Shown: positions 8,339 through 16,364 of the stretch, piece by piece
Numbering within the stretch: the first letter of the stretch is position 1
How the letters are laid out: each line of letters starts with the position of its first letter
Source of the DNA: Luteolibacter ambystomatis
GTDB lineage: Bacteria > Verrucomicrobiota > Verrucomicrobiia > Verrucomicrobiales > Akkermansiaceae
DNA: 64,000 bases
Assembly (NCBI RefSeq): GCF_018137965.1
Contig: NZ_CP073100.1
Coordinates: 3,111,754-3,175,753, forward strand
Direction of reading: 5' to 3'
Notes under the pieces: model-generated
Told to the model about the DNA's origin: nothing
Databases searched by the model: none
Seen by the model: the letters and a program-made list of their open reading frames with translations, nothing else
Position numbers and translations under genes: made by a program

Positions 8339-9298
8339 TCAATTCAAGTCTCCCGATTGATGGGTGAAATTCGAATCGATGCCGACCCACCCGAAGAAGT
8401 TGGTCGCACCGGCGATGAATCCATTGGTGCCGCAATCGCTGAATTCAGCGCAGTCAGCCGTGCAGCCGACGACGTTGACCTTGTCGCTCTTGCCCGGGCC
8501 AACTTCCACCGACAGCTTTTCCGCCGCCGCGAGGTTCAGCTTGAGGCTGTCCGTATCCGAGCCGGTATCGACGCAGATACGTTCGCAGCCGAAGGACGGG
8601 AAGGAACCCACCTGCACGGCCACGTCATCCTTGCCGCTGCCGCTGGTGACCTCCAGTTTCCGCACCTCGAAGTTCTGGACCACGATGCGGTCGTTGCCAC
8701 TGCATCCGGCGATGGTGGACCACTTGGAGCCGTAACCGTTCCCACCTTCGATCCCGCGGGCTGACAGCAGATCGGTGTCCTGCCCGCCGTACCAGATGGT
8801 GTTGTTCAGCACGACCACGTTGGTGAGGTTGATGGCATCATTGCCATCATCACCTTTCACGCAGAGGTAACCTCCGGAGTTGCTGCTGCCGGACACCTCC
8901 GCGATTCCCGACGGAGCTTCAGACGATCCTCCGATCGTCAGGTTGAGCAGGATGAGCGCATCGTTGCCCGAGCCGAGATACACGCGCAGGAACTTCGGGA
9001 TCACGCCGTCGTGGATGCCCACGCCGTCATTTCCACCCTTCATGTCGAGGCGCATGCCGCAATAGACATCGAACAACTGGAAGCTCGATCCATTGACCTT
9101 GGTGCCGCCGGTCCCCGCGACACGCCAGGTGACGGGACCGACCTGTTTGATATCGAGTTTGTCGGCACCGCTGGTGCCGCAAATGATGAGATCACCACCG
9201 TCCATGTAGGCGTTCACGTCGCCACCTTTGGACAATGGAGCGGAGGCAATGGCCGCGAGGCAGGCCACTGAAAAAACACAAGACTTGGTTTGGTTCAT
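8339..9298 (-). CDS. Secreted protein with degenerate RTX/beta-roll-like repeats
   Basis: 319 residues with a signal peptide (MNQTKSCVFSVACLAAIASA). The body has repeated glycine/aspartate turns: KGGNDGVG, GSGNDALIL, GDDGNDAI, GCSGNDRI, GSGKDDVAV and GSDTDSL. They resemble degenerate GGXGXDX calcium-binding nonapeptides, so a beta-roll is likely. It also has seven or more cysteines in the mature chain, which suggests disulfides. A good ribosome site (AAAGGAG) precedes the ATG at 9298, where upstream in-frame codons were rejected. There is no type I secretion gene nearby and the signal peptide implies Sec export. Function unknown. Confidence 0.75.
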   Translation of the reverse strand: MNQTKSCVFSVACLAAIASAPLSKGGDVNAYMDGGDLIICGTSGADKLDIKQVGPVTWRVAGTGGTKVNGSSFQLFDVYCGMRLDMKGGNDGVGIHDGVIPKFLRVYLGSGNDALILLNLTIGGSSEAPSGIAEVSGSSNSGGYLCVKGDDGNDAINLTNVVVLNNTIWYGGQDTDLLSARGIEGGNGYGSKWSTIAGCSGNDRIVVQNFEVRKLEVTSGSGKDDVAVQVGSFPSFGCERICVDTGSDTDSLKLNLAAAEKLSVEVGPGKSDKVNVVGCTADCAEFSDCGTNGFIAGATNFFGWVGIDSNFTHQSGDLN

Positions 9299-9325
9299 GG
9301 TTTTCTCCTTTGTTGGGGGATAGTG

Positions 9326-9354
9326 TGTGTATTGCTTTTTGCAAATAATGTCAA
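9326..9354 (-). promoter_or_regulatory. Likely sigma70-type promoter of the beta-roll protein gene
   Basis: Read on the minus strand: a perfect TTGACA (9354-9349), a 17-base spacer, then TACACA (9331-9326), about 28 bases before the ATG. It lies in an AT-rich island unlike the GC-rich surroundings. Confidence 0.5.
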
Positions 9355-9368
9355 TTTGTTCACACAAA
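9355..9368. promoter_or_regulatory. Palindrome next to the -35 box
   Basis: TTTGT-TCAC-ACAAA is a perfect 5+5 inverted repeat immediately upstream of the TTGACA box. Its place suits an operator or activator site. It is shorter than the Rex consensus and is not claimed as a Rex site. Confidence 0.3.
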
Positions 9369-9488
9369 GAAGATTAGACTAAGCAATGATTAACTATAAC
9401 AAAGGTTAACAGTTTCAAAATCGACCGCACAACAGACTCACGCGCGCCCAATGTTTCGTTCTTCCAATGCGACGGCATCGGGTGTTGA

Positions 9489-10586
9489 ATGACCCTTGTG
9501 CCACCCTCCTCTCCACCGGCGCGCGTGTCCTCCCCTTGGCGATTCATGCCCCCCCTGCTGGCCATCGGCGTTCTCGCCGGAGCCGGAGTTCTGGCGCGGA
9601 AAAAGGCAATGGACCGGGAGAGCCCGGGAGAAAATCCGGCGGGCATCGTTTCCCCATCCCGGAGCCCGCATGCCCCCGACGATGCGGAGCCCGTCGATCC
9701 CAACGCCTATTTCCCGGAGCCGCCGGAGGACAAGAAATGGTCGCCACCGCTGAAAAGTGCACTTCAGGGAATCTTCAGGGAACGCAACGAAGCCGCACGT
9801 TCGAAGCTACTCCAGCAAACCGCTGAAGCCATCCCCCCCACGGACTTTCCCGATGTCCTGTCCTACCTCCGGGAATTCGACCGCGAGGACGTCGCCTCGA
9901 ACCTGACGGCGGATCTGGCCAACCGCCTCATGGAACGCTGGGCCGCGGCGGATCTCAAAGGGCTCTCGGATTGGGCCGCCAAGTCACCACCCGGCACACT
10001 CCGGGACGATGCCATCAGTTGCGTGATCCAGGAAACCGCCTCCAAGGACGCGGCAGCAGCGGAAGCATGGGCGCGGACGCTTCCCGATCCTGAAACCCGC
10101 ACATCCGCTCTCCGCGATCTGGCGCAGCACCAGACCATCGAGCACCCCGAAACAGCCCTGAGACTGCTGAAGGATCTGCCGTCGGATCCGGATGATCTGG
10201 AGACCAATGCCCAGATCTCCCTGGCCGCCTCGAACTGGGCCCACGATCATCCGGAGGACGCCACCCGCTGGGTGGGGCAACTGGAGGACTCTCCGATGAA
10301 AACGGAAGCCCTCGCGGGAATCGCGATTTCCATGGCGGAAAAGAACCCGGCCGAGGCGGCGGCTTTCGCCGTGGACAAAATGCCGGCCTGCCAGCGGCAG
10401 TCGGACACCGTCGTGGGGGTGGTCCAGCTCTGGGCGCAGCAGGACCCACTGAAGGCCGCCGATTGGGTGGCGGATTTCCCGGCCGGTGCCATGAAGGACT
10501 CCGCCAGCCGCACGTTGGTGGCCATTTGGTCACAGACTGCACCGGACAAGGCCGGAGCCTGGTTGAAACAGCAGGTCGCGAAATAG
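9489..10586 (+). CDS. Membrane-anchored helical-repeat protein
   Basis: 365 residues with one N-terminal hydrophobic segment (FMPPLLAIGVLAGAGVLA, about 19-36) and a helical body made of ~35-residue repeats. Each repeat has a 'W-A-x-x-x-P-x-x-A' core, for example LSDWAAKSPPGTLRDDAI, AAEAWARTLPDPETRTSAL, ATRWVGQLEDSPMKTEAL and AADWVADFPAGAMKDSAS. Such tandem repeats occur in many verrucomicrobial secreted proteins of unknown role. The start is uncertain; ATG at 9546 would place the membrane segment at the very N-terminus. It is divergent from the beta-roll protein gene. Confidence 0.7.
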   Translation: MTLVPPSSPPARVSSPWRFMPPLLAIGVLAGAGVLARKKAMDRESPGENPAGIVSPSRSPHAPDDAEPVDPNAYFPEPPEDKKWSPPLKSALQGIFRERNEAARSKLLQQTAEAIPPTDFPDVLSYLREFDREDVASNLTADLANRLMERWAAADLKGLSDWAAKSPPGTLRDDAISCVIQETASKDAAAAEAWARTLPDPETRTSALRDLAQHQTIEHPETALRLLKDLPSDPDDLETNAQISLAASNWAHDHPEDATRWVGQLEDSPMKTEALAGIAISMAEKNPAEAAAFAVDKMPACQRQSDTVVGVVQLWAQQDPLKAADWVADFPAGAMKDSASRTLVAIWSQTAPDKAGAWLKQQVAK

Positions 10587-10596
10587 CGGCCCGGTT

Positions 10597-11151
10597 TCAG
10601 AACTCGTCTCCGGCACCTGCCTCATCCAGCACCGCCACGCTTTCCAGCAGACGGTCAAGGCCTTCGGTCACGGTGAGAATTCCATCCAGCCAGCGCTGGA
10701 TCTTCCACGCGGGTCCGGCCAGTTCCAGAAGATGATCGAGAGCCTCGCGGGTGACGAATGGTTCCAATCCGTATCCCACCATCAGCGCCCCCTCGGCGCG
10801 GCCCGGATCGACCGCCAGCAGGATCGTATGGTTTTCCGCACCGCGATGGGTGTCTCCGGCGAAGGAAGCCGCATTGAAAACCCAAAAGGCATGCAGGCCG
10901 AAGGGATGATCCGCCGGAAAGGAATGGATCACCACTTGGAGCATCACTTGAGGAAACTTCCGCTCCAGGGTCTCCTTTGCCTTGAGAAGCTTCGCGACTT
11001 CATGTGGCCCGAGGTGGCCGCCATCCGAAATACCCGTGGTAAGACGGGGCAGCACGCCCAGCAGCGCCGATGTACGCGGAAACGTCATCCGGCACGCCGG
11101 GCACTCCGGCGCGCCGGGAGCCAGCGGGGATCGGCAGAACGGACACAGCAT
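10597..11151 (-). CDS. TPM-domain protein with an N-terminal zinc ribbon
   Basis: 184 residues starting MLCPFCRSPLAPG, with cysteines at 3, 6, 17 and 20 forming a zinc ribbon. The rest (LLGVLPRLTTGISDGGHL, VVIHSFPADHPFGLHAFWVFN, ENHTILLAVDPGRAEGALMVGYGLEP) resembles the TPM domain, found in a thylakoid phosphatase and in many bacterial proteins. Most bacterial TPM proteins are exported with a membrane anchor. This one lacks a signal and has a cytoplasmic metal module instead. The assignment is by pattern only. Confidence 0.65.
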   Translation of the reverse strand: MLCPFCRSPLAPGAPECPACRMTFPRTSALLGVLPRLTTGISDGGHLGPHEVAKLLKAKETLERKFPQVMLQVVIHSFPADHPFGLHAFWVFNAASFAGDTHRGAENHTILLAVDPGRAEGALMVGYGLEPFVTREALDHLLELAGPAWKIQRWLDGILTVTEGLDRLLESVAVLDEAGAGDEF

Positions 11152-11205
11152 CGGCAGGGAATCTAACCGATGTGGACGATAAGGAAAGCCCGCAAGCATG
11201 AAGGC

Positions 11206-11664
11206 TCACTGCACCGTGATCACCATGCGCTCTCCCATGCCACGGTACACCTCGTATTCTCCGGGTCCCGCATACAGGCTGGACACCCGGAAGAGCACCA
11301 GTGGATCGCCCGCGGCCAATCCCTTGCCATCCAGCTTGTTTGTCGAAGGTGCGCGATCCGGCTCCGTGACGGTCGCTTGGAATATCGGACCGCTGCAGGT
11401 GATCTCCACGATTCTTCTGAGCCCGTTGACCGTCGTCACCGTAGCCGTGGCCCGCAGTTGGCTGTCAACTTCCACAGCCGACACCGTGGCATCTGAAATC
11501 GAAGCCCCGTTCGCACCGAAGAGTTTCACCGTGATCCTGCGGGCAGCTCTTCCGTCCTTCTTCTCCACCGGCTTGGAAGCTTCTGCTTCCGCGGCAGAAA
11601 ACATCGGCACCGCGGCCAGAACTCCGGACAACAACACAACCGACAACAGTTTGATTCGTTTCAT
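11206..11664 (-). CDS. Small secreted hypothetical protein
   Basis: 152 residues starting MKRIKLLSVVLLSGVLAAVPMFSAAEA, a classic signal peptide. The mature part is beta-rich with alternating short strands (RRITVKLFGANGASISDATV, LVLFRVSSLYAGPGEYEVY), perhaps one immunoglobulin-like or carboxypeptidase-regulatory-like domain. No family was recognised. It lies 54 bases upstream of the TPM-domain gene on the same strand and may share a transcript with it. Confidence 0.6.
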   Translation of the reverse strand: MKRIKLLSVVLLSGVLAAVPMFSAAEAEASKPVEKKDGRAARRITVKLFGANGASISDATVSAVEVDSQLRATATVTTVNGLRRIVEITCSGPIFQATVTEPDRAPSTNKLDGKGLAAGDPLVLFRVSSLYAGPGEYEVYRGMGERMVITVQ

Positions 11665-11794
11665 GGCTTTTTGATTCCGCGCTAGGACTGACGGGAACGT
11701 GGAATGATTCAATGCTTTTGCCACTCCGGCTCTCCCGCCGCCACCGCTTTCGTCTTGGCACTGTCGCTCCCCCGCCCCACGCTCCCCGGCACAC

Positions 11795-12541
11795 ATGCAA
11801 CGCTTTGCCAACAAAACGGCCGTGGTCACCGGTGCCGGACGCGGGATCGGCCAGGAAATCGCCAAAGCCCTCGCCGCCGAGGGCGCGAAGGTCGCCGTCG
11901 TGAGCCGCAGCGAATCGAGCTGCGGAAAAGCAGCCGAGGAAATCAACGCCCTCTACCCCGGCTCCGCCACCGCCTACGCCGTGGACGTGGCCGATCACGC
12001 CGCCGTACAGGAACTCGCCAAGAAGATCGGCGACGAACTCGGCACCGTGAACATCCTCGTGAACAACGCCGGTGTCACCCGCGATGGCTTGCTCATGCGC
12101 ATGAAGGAGGAGGACTGGGACACCGTGCTCGATACCAATCTCAAGGGCGCCTTCAACACCGTGAAGGGCTTCATGCGCGTGCTGATGAAGGCCGAGGACC
12201 CACGCATCATCAACATCGCCTCCGTCATCGGCCTCATCGGCAATGCCGGGCAGGCGAACTACTCCGCCTCCAAGGCTGGCCTCATCGGCTACACCAAGGC
12301 TGTCGCCCGCGAGCTCTCCGGCCGCAAGGTGACCTGCAACGCGGTCGCTCCCGGCTTCATCACCACCGATATGACGGACGAACTGCCGGAAGCCGTCCGC
12401 GCCGAGGTGCTAAAGAAAATCCCGCTCGGTGACTTCGGCAAGACCGACGACATTTCCGCCGCCGTGCTCTTCCTCGCCAGCCCGGCGGCCCGCTACATCA
12501 CCGGCCAGGTGCTGGCGGTCGATGGCGGCATGACCATGTAA
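11795..12541 (+). CDS. fabG: 3-oxoacyl-[acyl-carrier-protein] reductase
   Basis: A 248-residue short-chain dehydrogenase of the FabG type, which reduces 3-oxoacyl-ACP with NADPH in fatty-acid synthesis. All classic motifs are present: TGAGRGIG (12-19), NNAG (90-93), Asn115, the catalytic Ser143-Tyr156-Lys160 set in IASVIGLIGN and YSASKAG, and the C-terminal VDGGMTM. The GFITTDMTDELPEAV loop matches true FabG better than general SDRs. It is followed 25 bases later by sixA; the other fab genes are not here. Confidence 0.92.
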   Translation: MQRFANKTAVVTGAGRGIGQEIAKALAAEGAKVAVVSRSESSCGKAAEEINALYPGSATAYAVDVADHAAVQELAKKIGDELGTVNILVNNAGVTRDGLLMRMKEEDWDTVLDTNLKGAFNTVKGFMRVLMKAEDPRIINIASVIGLIGNAGQANYSASKAGLIGYTKAVARELSGRKVTCNAVAPGFITTDMTDELPEAVRAEVLKKIPLGDFGKTDDISAAVLFLASPAARYITGQVLAVDGGMTM

Positions 12542-12566
12542 TCAACGCCACCGGCTCTCCTCCCAA

Positions 12567-13040
12567 ATGGAACTCCTCATTCTCCGCCACGGCAAAGCCG
12601 AGGACCACGGTCACCCCGGAGGCGACGGCGAACGCGCGCTGGTGGAGAAGGGATACAAGCAGGCACGGCGTGCGGGTGAACTCGCGAAGGCCGCAGACCT
12701 GCTGCCGGATCTGGTCCTCACCAGTCCGCTGGTGCGCGCCCGCCAGACGGCGGAAACCTTTTGCGAAGCCGCCGGGATTTCCGCACCGGTGATCCAACCA
12801 TGGATCGCCTGCGGCATGCGCGCGGACACGGCGATCAACGAACTCCGCGCATTCGATAGATTCCGCCGCATCCTGCTTGTGGGCCATGAGCCGGATCTCT
12901 CCGGCCTGATCGAGTTTCTTCTCGGTGCGAGTGGCGGAGCGGTCGACGTGAAGAAGGGCGCACTCGCCTGCCTGGACGTCTCGCCATCCGGACGACGCGG
13001 CCGCCTGCTGTTCCTCATCCCGCCGAAAATGGTGGAATGA
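12567..13040 (+). CDS. sixA: SixA-type phosphohistidine phosphatase
   Basis: 157 residues of the histidine-phosphatase superfamily. The catalytic RHG is at 7-9, a second basic patch at PLVRARQTA (54-62), and the second catalytic histidine at 107 in LVGHEPDLSG. The short length and the LLILRHGKAE start match SixA, which removes phosphate from histidine phosphotransfer domains. No histidine kinase is nearby to name as a partner. It is probably co-transcribed with fabG. Confidence 0.85.
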   Translation: MELLILRHGKAEDHGHPGGDGERALVEKGYKQARRAGELAKAADLLPDLVLTSPLVRARQTAETFCEAAGISAPVIQPWIACGMRADTAINELRAFDRFRRILLVGHEPDLSGLIEFLLGASGGAVDVKKGALACLDVSPSGRRGRLLFLIPPKMVE

Positions 13041-13064
13041 TGGAGCTCGGGAGCGTGGCTCCAT
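13040..13064. terminator. Hairpin between convergent genes
   Basis: ATGGAGC (13040-13046) pairs perfectly with GCTCCAT (13058-13064) around an 11-base loop. It exactly fills the gap between the sixA stop and the stop of the minus-strand lipoprotein gene, so it may serve both as an end. No T-run. Confidence 0.4.
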
Positions 13065-13634
13065 CTAACGATACGTCACCTCGATCGCGGTCGGCACCTT
13101 GAAATGGCGCGCCATCTCCCGTGCCCGCCAGTGGAGATCGCCGTGGCTGGGGCTGGAGTCCGGACGACGCGACAGCATCCAGTGCAGGTAGGGCACCAGC
13201 TTGTAACCTGCTGTCCGAGCATAGCCCGCGCCGATGATGTCCGCCCGCAGTTCCTGCTGGGGATTGGTATTCCCGCGGTGGCCGAAGTTGTAAACCTGAT
13301 GCGCGAACTCATGGCCGAAGATGAAGGCCCACGCGTTCAGCGGAATTTCCCGTGCTGCCCGCGGATTCACCAATATCCGGTCACCACCGGAAGTCTCCTG
13401 GATCGAGGCGACGGGGCCGTTGGGGAAAATACTCTGCTGCACCGATCCTGAAATACGGCGTCCTGCCACCGCCGCCACCTGGCGTGCGACGTGATCGATC
13501 TCCCACAAGCCGAGTGCCGGCCGGTTGGCCGGATCGTAGCGCAAGATACCGGGATGACCGGCATACGGGGTCGGAGACGGCCCCGCGCACGAGGCCAGCA
13601 GCAGCACAGGCAGCAGCAGGATCAATCCCTTCAT
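13065..13634 (-). CDS. Metallopeptidase-like lipoprotein (HEXXH)
   Basis: A 189-residue predicted lipoprotein; the lipobox LLASC puts the lipidated cysteine at 16. The zinc motif HEFAH lies at 108-112 within AFIFGHEFAHQVYNFGH. A likely third ligand is Glu128 in QQELRADIIGAGYA, the ExxAD pattern of gluzincins such as M48. It is smaller than usual M48 enzymes and lacks their membrane helices. It overlaps the preceding gene by ATGA, so the two are translationally coupled. Its substrate is unknown; it should face the periplasm or the cell surface. Confidence 0.75.
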   Translation of the reverse strand: MKGLILLLPVLLLASCAGPSPTPYAGHPGILRYDPANRPALGLWEIDHVARQVAAVAGRRISGSVQQSIFPNGPVASIQETSGGDRILVNPRAAREIPLNAWAFIFGHEFAHQVYNFGHRGNTNPQQELRADIIGAGYARTAGYKLVPYLHWMLSRRPDSSPSHGDLHWRAREMARHFKVPTAIEVTYR

Positions 13635-14623
13635 GCCTCATCCTTGAACGGCTCCGCTTTCCGCTCTTCAAGACAGCGGGTGAGCCAGCCGACGAGCTTT
13701 TCCGCTTCCTCCGATTCGGTGCGGAGCGAGCCGAGCGCGTTCCAGTCGATGTGATGGCGGGAGTGCGGCGCGGCAATGCGGTTGATCTCCAGCTTGCCCA
13801 TGATCGCCTCGGTTTCCCGCGGGTGGGCGTTGAGAATGTTCGCCGGGCGTGGCAGGTCATCGAGCGCATCGGCGGTCAGGCCGAAGGACGTCACCCCCAC
13901 GCCGAAGAGTGCATTGAGCTTGCGGAGGCCATCGGCCAGCGCCTCATCCTCGATCGGTGCGGCGTAGATCAATTCCCCACCTTGCGCCCACATCGAGACG
14001 GCCAGCGTCTGGAAGAAATCCTCACGGTAGCTGAGCAGGGAGGGCTGGATGCGCAGACGCGCGCCATGCAGGCGGAATGGCGGCAGGCCGAGGCGTTGCT
14101 TCAACGACAGCATCGTCTCATCGAGCGTCATCTCCTCGTCCGCGGATTCGCCGGTTTCCCAATCGACCAGCACCAGTTCCGGATACTTCCAAAGATTGCC
14201 CAGCGGAGCCTCCTTGGCGAAGGCATCGCGGAAGGCGAAGGGAAAGCGGCCGTTGATTTCGAAATAGCGGGTGACCACCGCGCGGAACTTGCGGATGCGC
14301 ATCAACGCGTTGTCCGCTGTCTGCGGATCCGCGGTGAGATCGTCGAGACGGCCCTGGGTCATCGACAGCAGCTCCTGCGCACCGGACAACGCGGGCACGG
14401 AGGCGGTGCGCTTGTAGTAACCCTGGCCCTTCTCCACCTTCGCGATCGGCGAGGCCGGATCACATGACATGATGGAGAAATGATAACGCAGCGAGGCGTC
14501 CGAATAATTTCCGGTGAGTTGCAGGCGGGTCAGGCGGATCAGTTCGGTTCCCTTGATTGCATCCACGGGATTGTTGGGAAGCAACGAGGGCAGGATGTCC
14601 GATAACTGCTTGCGAAGACTCAT
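13631..14623 (-). CDS. Hypothetical protein with a winged-helix-like N-terminus
   Basis: 330 residues starting MSLRKQLSDILPSLLPNNP. The first ~75 residues (IKGTELIRLTRLQLTGNYSD, LRYHFSIMSCDPASPIAKVE, KGQGYYKR) look like a small winged-helix domain of the kind found in HrgA and some restriction-linked proteins; that similarity is from memory. The C-terminal two-thirds holds FRAVVTRYFEINGRFPFAFRD and MWAQGGELIYAAPIEDEAL and is unassigned. It contains no membrane segment. It is coupled by ATGA to the metallopeptidase lipoprotein, an unusual pairing of a cytosolic and an exported protein. Confidence 0.6.
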   Translation of the reverse strand: MSLRKQLSDILPSLLPNNPVDAIKGTELIRLTRLQLTGNYSDASLRYHFSIMSCDPASPIAKVEKGQGYYKRTASVPALSGAQELLSMTQGRLDDLTADPQTADNALMRIRKFRAVVTRYFEINGRFPFAFRDAFAKEAPLGNLWKYPELVLVDWETGESADEEMTLDETMLSLKQRLGLPPFRLHGARLRIQPSLLSYREDFFQTLAVSMWAQGGELIYAAPIEDEALADGLRKLNALFGVGVTSFGLTADALDDLPRPANILNAHPRETEAIMGKLEINRIAAPHSRHHIDWNALGSLRTESEEAEKLVGWLTRCLEERKAEPFKDEA

Positions 14624-14795
14624 GGTTGGGGGCGTGACCGCGTGAAATGCGTTAGGGTTATCCAATTCCCACCCTGCGTCACCATCAAGCCCGGAATGGA
14701 ACCATTTTGAAAAACGCCATCCCGGAGCCGCAGGTTTTTTGAAGGAATTCCGCCCCGGACTTGTCCAATCGGACAACCCGGCTACCCTTGCTCCT

Positions 14796-15503
14796 ATGCT
14801 CCGCGCCCTTTTCGCCACCACCGTACTGGCCATCGCCAATGCCTCCGCCCAGGACCCCGATCCCGCCCGGATCATGGAAGGCACCCGCATCGCGACCACC
14901 CTCCAGCAGAGCGACCTGCACGGCAATCTCTCGAAGAACGGCGTGAAAACCCCGGTGCATTTGTTCCTGCGCGGCAAGGACATCCAGTTCGCCTACGACA
15001 CCGGCGGCACCACCCAGCGCTTCCACCTGCGTCTGGGCGATGGAAAATACGACCTCTTCGATGTCGGCGCGGATGGCAAGACGACCGTCTTCCCGGCCGC
15101 GAAGCTGACCAGCCCCATTGCCGGGACGGACCTGACCTACGAGGATCTGTCGTTCCAATTTTTTTATTGGCCGAATCCCAAGCTGGAGGACATCGAGAGC
15201 GTCGGCGGGCAGGATTGCTACAAGATCCGCCTGAACAAACCCGCGGGCAGTGGCGGCCGCTATGCCGTGGTGTATGTCTGGGTCCACACCAAGCAAGGGG
15301 CTTTCATGCGTGTCCGTGGTTTCGACAAGAGCGGTGCCATGTTGAAGGAATTCCAGGTCGATGAGATCATGAATGTCGGCAATGGAGTTTATACGTTGAA
15401 GAAGATGACCGTCTCCAGCATGGCGGGTGACCGCCGCACCGGCGTCACCACGCTGCTCTTCGACAAGCCCCAGGATGCGGGCGGACCGAAGGGCTTGCGC
15501 TGA
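14796..15503 (+). CDS. LolA-like outer-membrane lipoprotein-sorting protein
   Basis: 235 residues starting MLRALFATTVLAIANASAQD, a signal peptide. The mature protein (ARIMEGTRIATTLQQSDLHG, PVHLFLRGKDIQFAYD, VGGQDCYKIRLNKPAG, VYVWVHTKQGAFMRVRGFDK, KEFQVDEIMNVGNGVYTLKK) matches the LolA/LolB-like half-barrel family annotated as outer membrane lipoprotein-sorting protein. Proteins of this kind are common in verrucomicrobia and need not carry out true Lol sorting. Earlier in-frame codons exist, but only the ATG at 14796 gives a clean signal peptide. Confidence 0.75.
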   Translation: MLRALFATTVLAIANASAQDPDPARIMEGTRIATTLQQSDLHGNLSKNGVKTPVHLFLRGKDIQFAYDTGGTTQRFHLRLGDGKYDLFDVGADGKTTVFPAAKLTSPIAGTDLTYEDLSFQFFYWPNPKLEDIESVGGQDCYKIRLNKPAGSGGRYAVVYVWVHTKQGAFMRVRGFDKSGAMLKEFQVDEIMNVGNGVYTLKKMTVSSMAGDRRTGVTTLLFDKPQDAGGPKGLR

Positions 15504-15559
15504 ACCCGGCGATCGATTTCGCGTTTGCCATTTCCACTCCACGCTCTAACACCCGCCCC

Positions 15560-16324
15560 GTGACGCGATTCCGCCCCTGCATCGACCTTCATGACGGGAA
15601 GGTGAAACAGATCGTCGGCGGCACGCTGCGCGATGGCGGAGCCGGACCAACGGAGAACTTCGTTTCCGAAAAGCCGTCCGGCTGGTTCGCGGAATCATTC
15701 CGCCAGAATCATCTCACCGGCGGTCACATCATCAAGCTCGGCCCGGGCAATGACGAGGCCGCCCGCGAAGCGCTGACCGCATGGCCGGGCGGCATGCAGC
15801 TTGGCGGCGGCATCCACGCGGACAATGCCGCGGAGTGGATCAAGGCCGGGGCGAGCCATGTGATTGTCACCTCGGTGCTCTTTGACAAGGAAGGACGCTT
15901 CCTGCCGGAACAGCTCGCTGCTTTGGTAAAAGCCGTGGGTAAGGACCGGCTGGTGATCGACCTTTCCTGCCGCCGCACCGAACGCGGATGGACCGTGGCG
16001 ATGAACCGCTGGCAGACGCTTACGGATCTGGATGTGACGGTGGAGACGTTGGATCGTCTGGCACCCTATTGCGATGAGTTCCTGATCCACGCCGCGGATG
16101 TGGAAGGCCTCTGCCGCGGCATTGATGGCGGGTTGGTCGAGTTTCTCGGCAATTGGGGTGAAATCCCGGTCACCTACGCCGGTGGCGCCGCCAGCTTCGC
16201 GGACGTCGCGAAGGTGGACGCGCTCGGCCAAGGCAAGGTGGATGTCACCGTCGGCAGCGCGCTGGATCTATTCGGAGGCAAGGGCGTGCGCTACGCGGAT
16301 CTGATCGCGTGGAACCGGAGGTGA
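15560..16324 (+). CDS. hisA: Phosphoribosyl-formimino-AICAR ribotide isomerase, eukaryotic-type HisA
   Basis: A 254-residue (beta/alpha)8 isomerase of histidine synthesis, starting with GTG. The order FRPCIDLHDGKVKQIVGGTL, HIIKLGPGNDEAAREAL, MQLGGGIHADNA, LVIDLSCRR, FLIHAADVEGLCRGID and VTYAGGAASFADV resembles the fungal/plant His6 type rather than classical bacterial HisA. The catalytic Asp at ~9 and the late-barrel Asp (HAADVEG) are in place. It stands alone, not in a his operon. Family members of this type are patchy in bacteria, which makes ancient transfer a possibility. Confidence 0.88.
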   Translation: MTRFRPCIDLHDGKVKQIVGGTLRDGGAGPTENFVSEKPSGWFAESFRQNHLTGGHIIKLGPGNDEAAREALTAWPGGMQLGGGIHADNAAEWIKAGASHVIVTSVLFDKEGRFLPEQLAALVKAVGKDRLVIDLSCRRTERGWTVAMNRWQTLTDLDVTVETLDRLAPYCDEFLIHAADVEGLCRGIDGGLVEFLGNWGEIPVTYAGGAASFADVAKVDALGQGKVDVTVGSALDLFGGKGVRYADLIAWNRR

Positions 16325-16364
16325 CCACTTCACATAGCCGAACTGGTGACAGTTCAGCCACCAC

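Noticed and set aside
9355..9368. Rex operator next to the beta-roll promoter
   Set aside because: The palindrome is 14 bases with a 4-base centre and lacks the TTGTGAA-N4-TTCACAA form.
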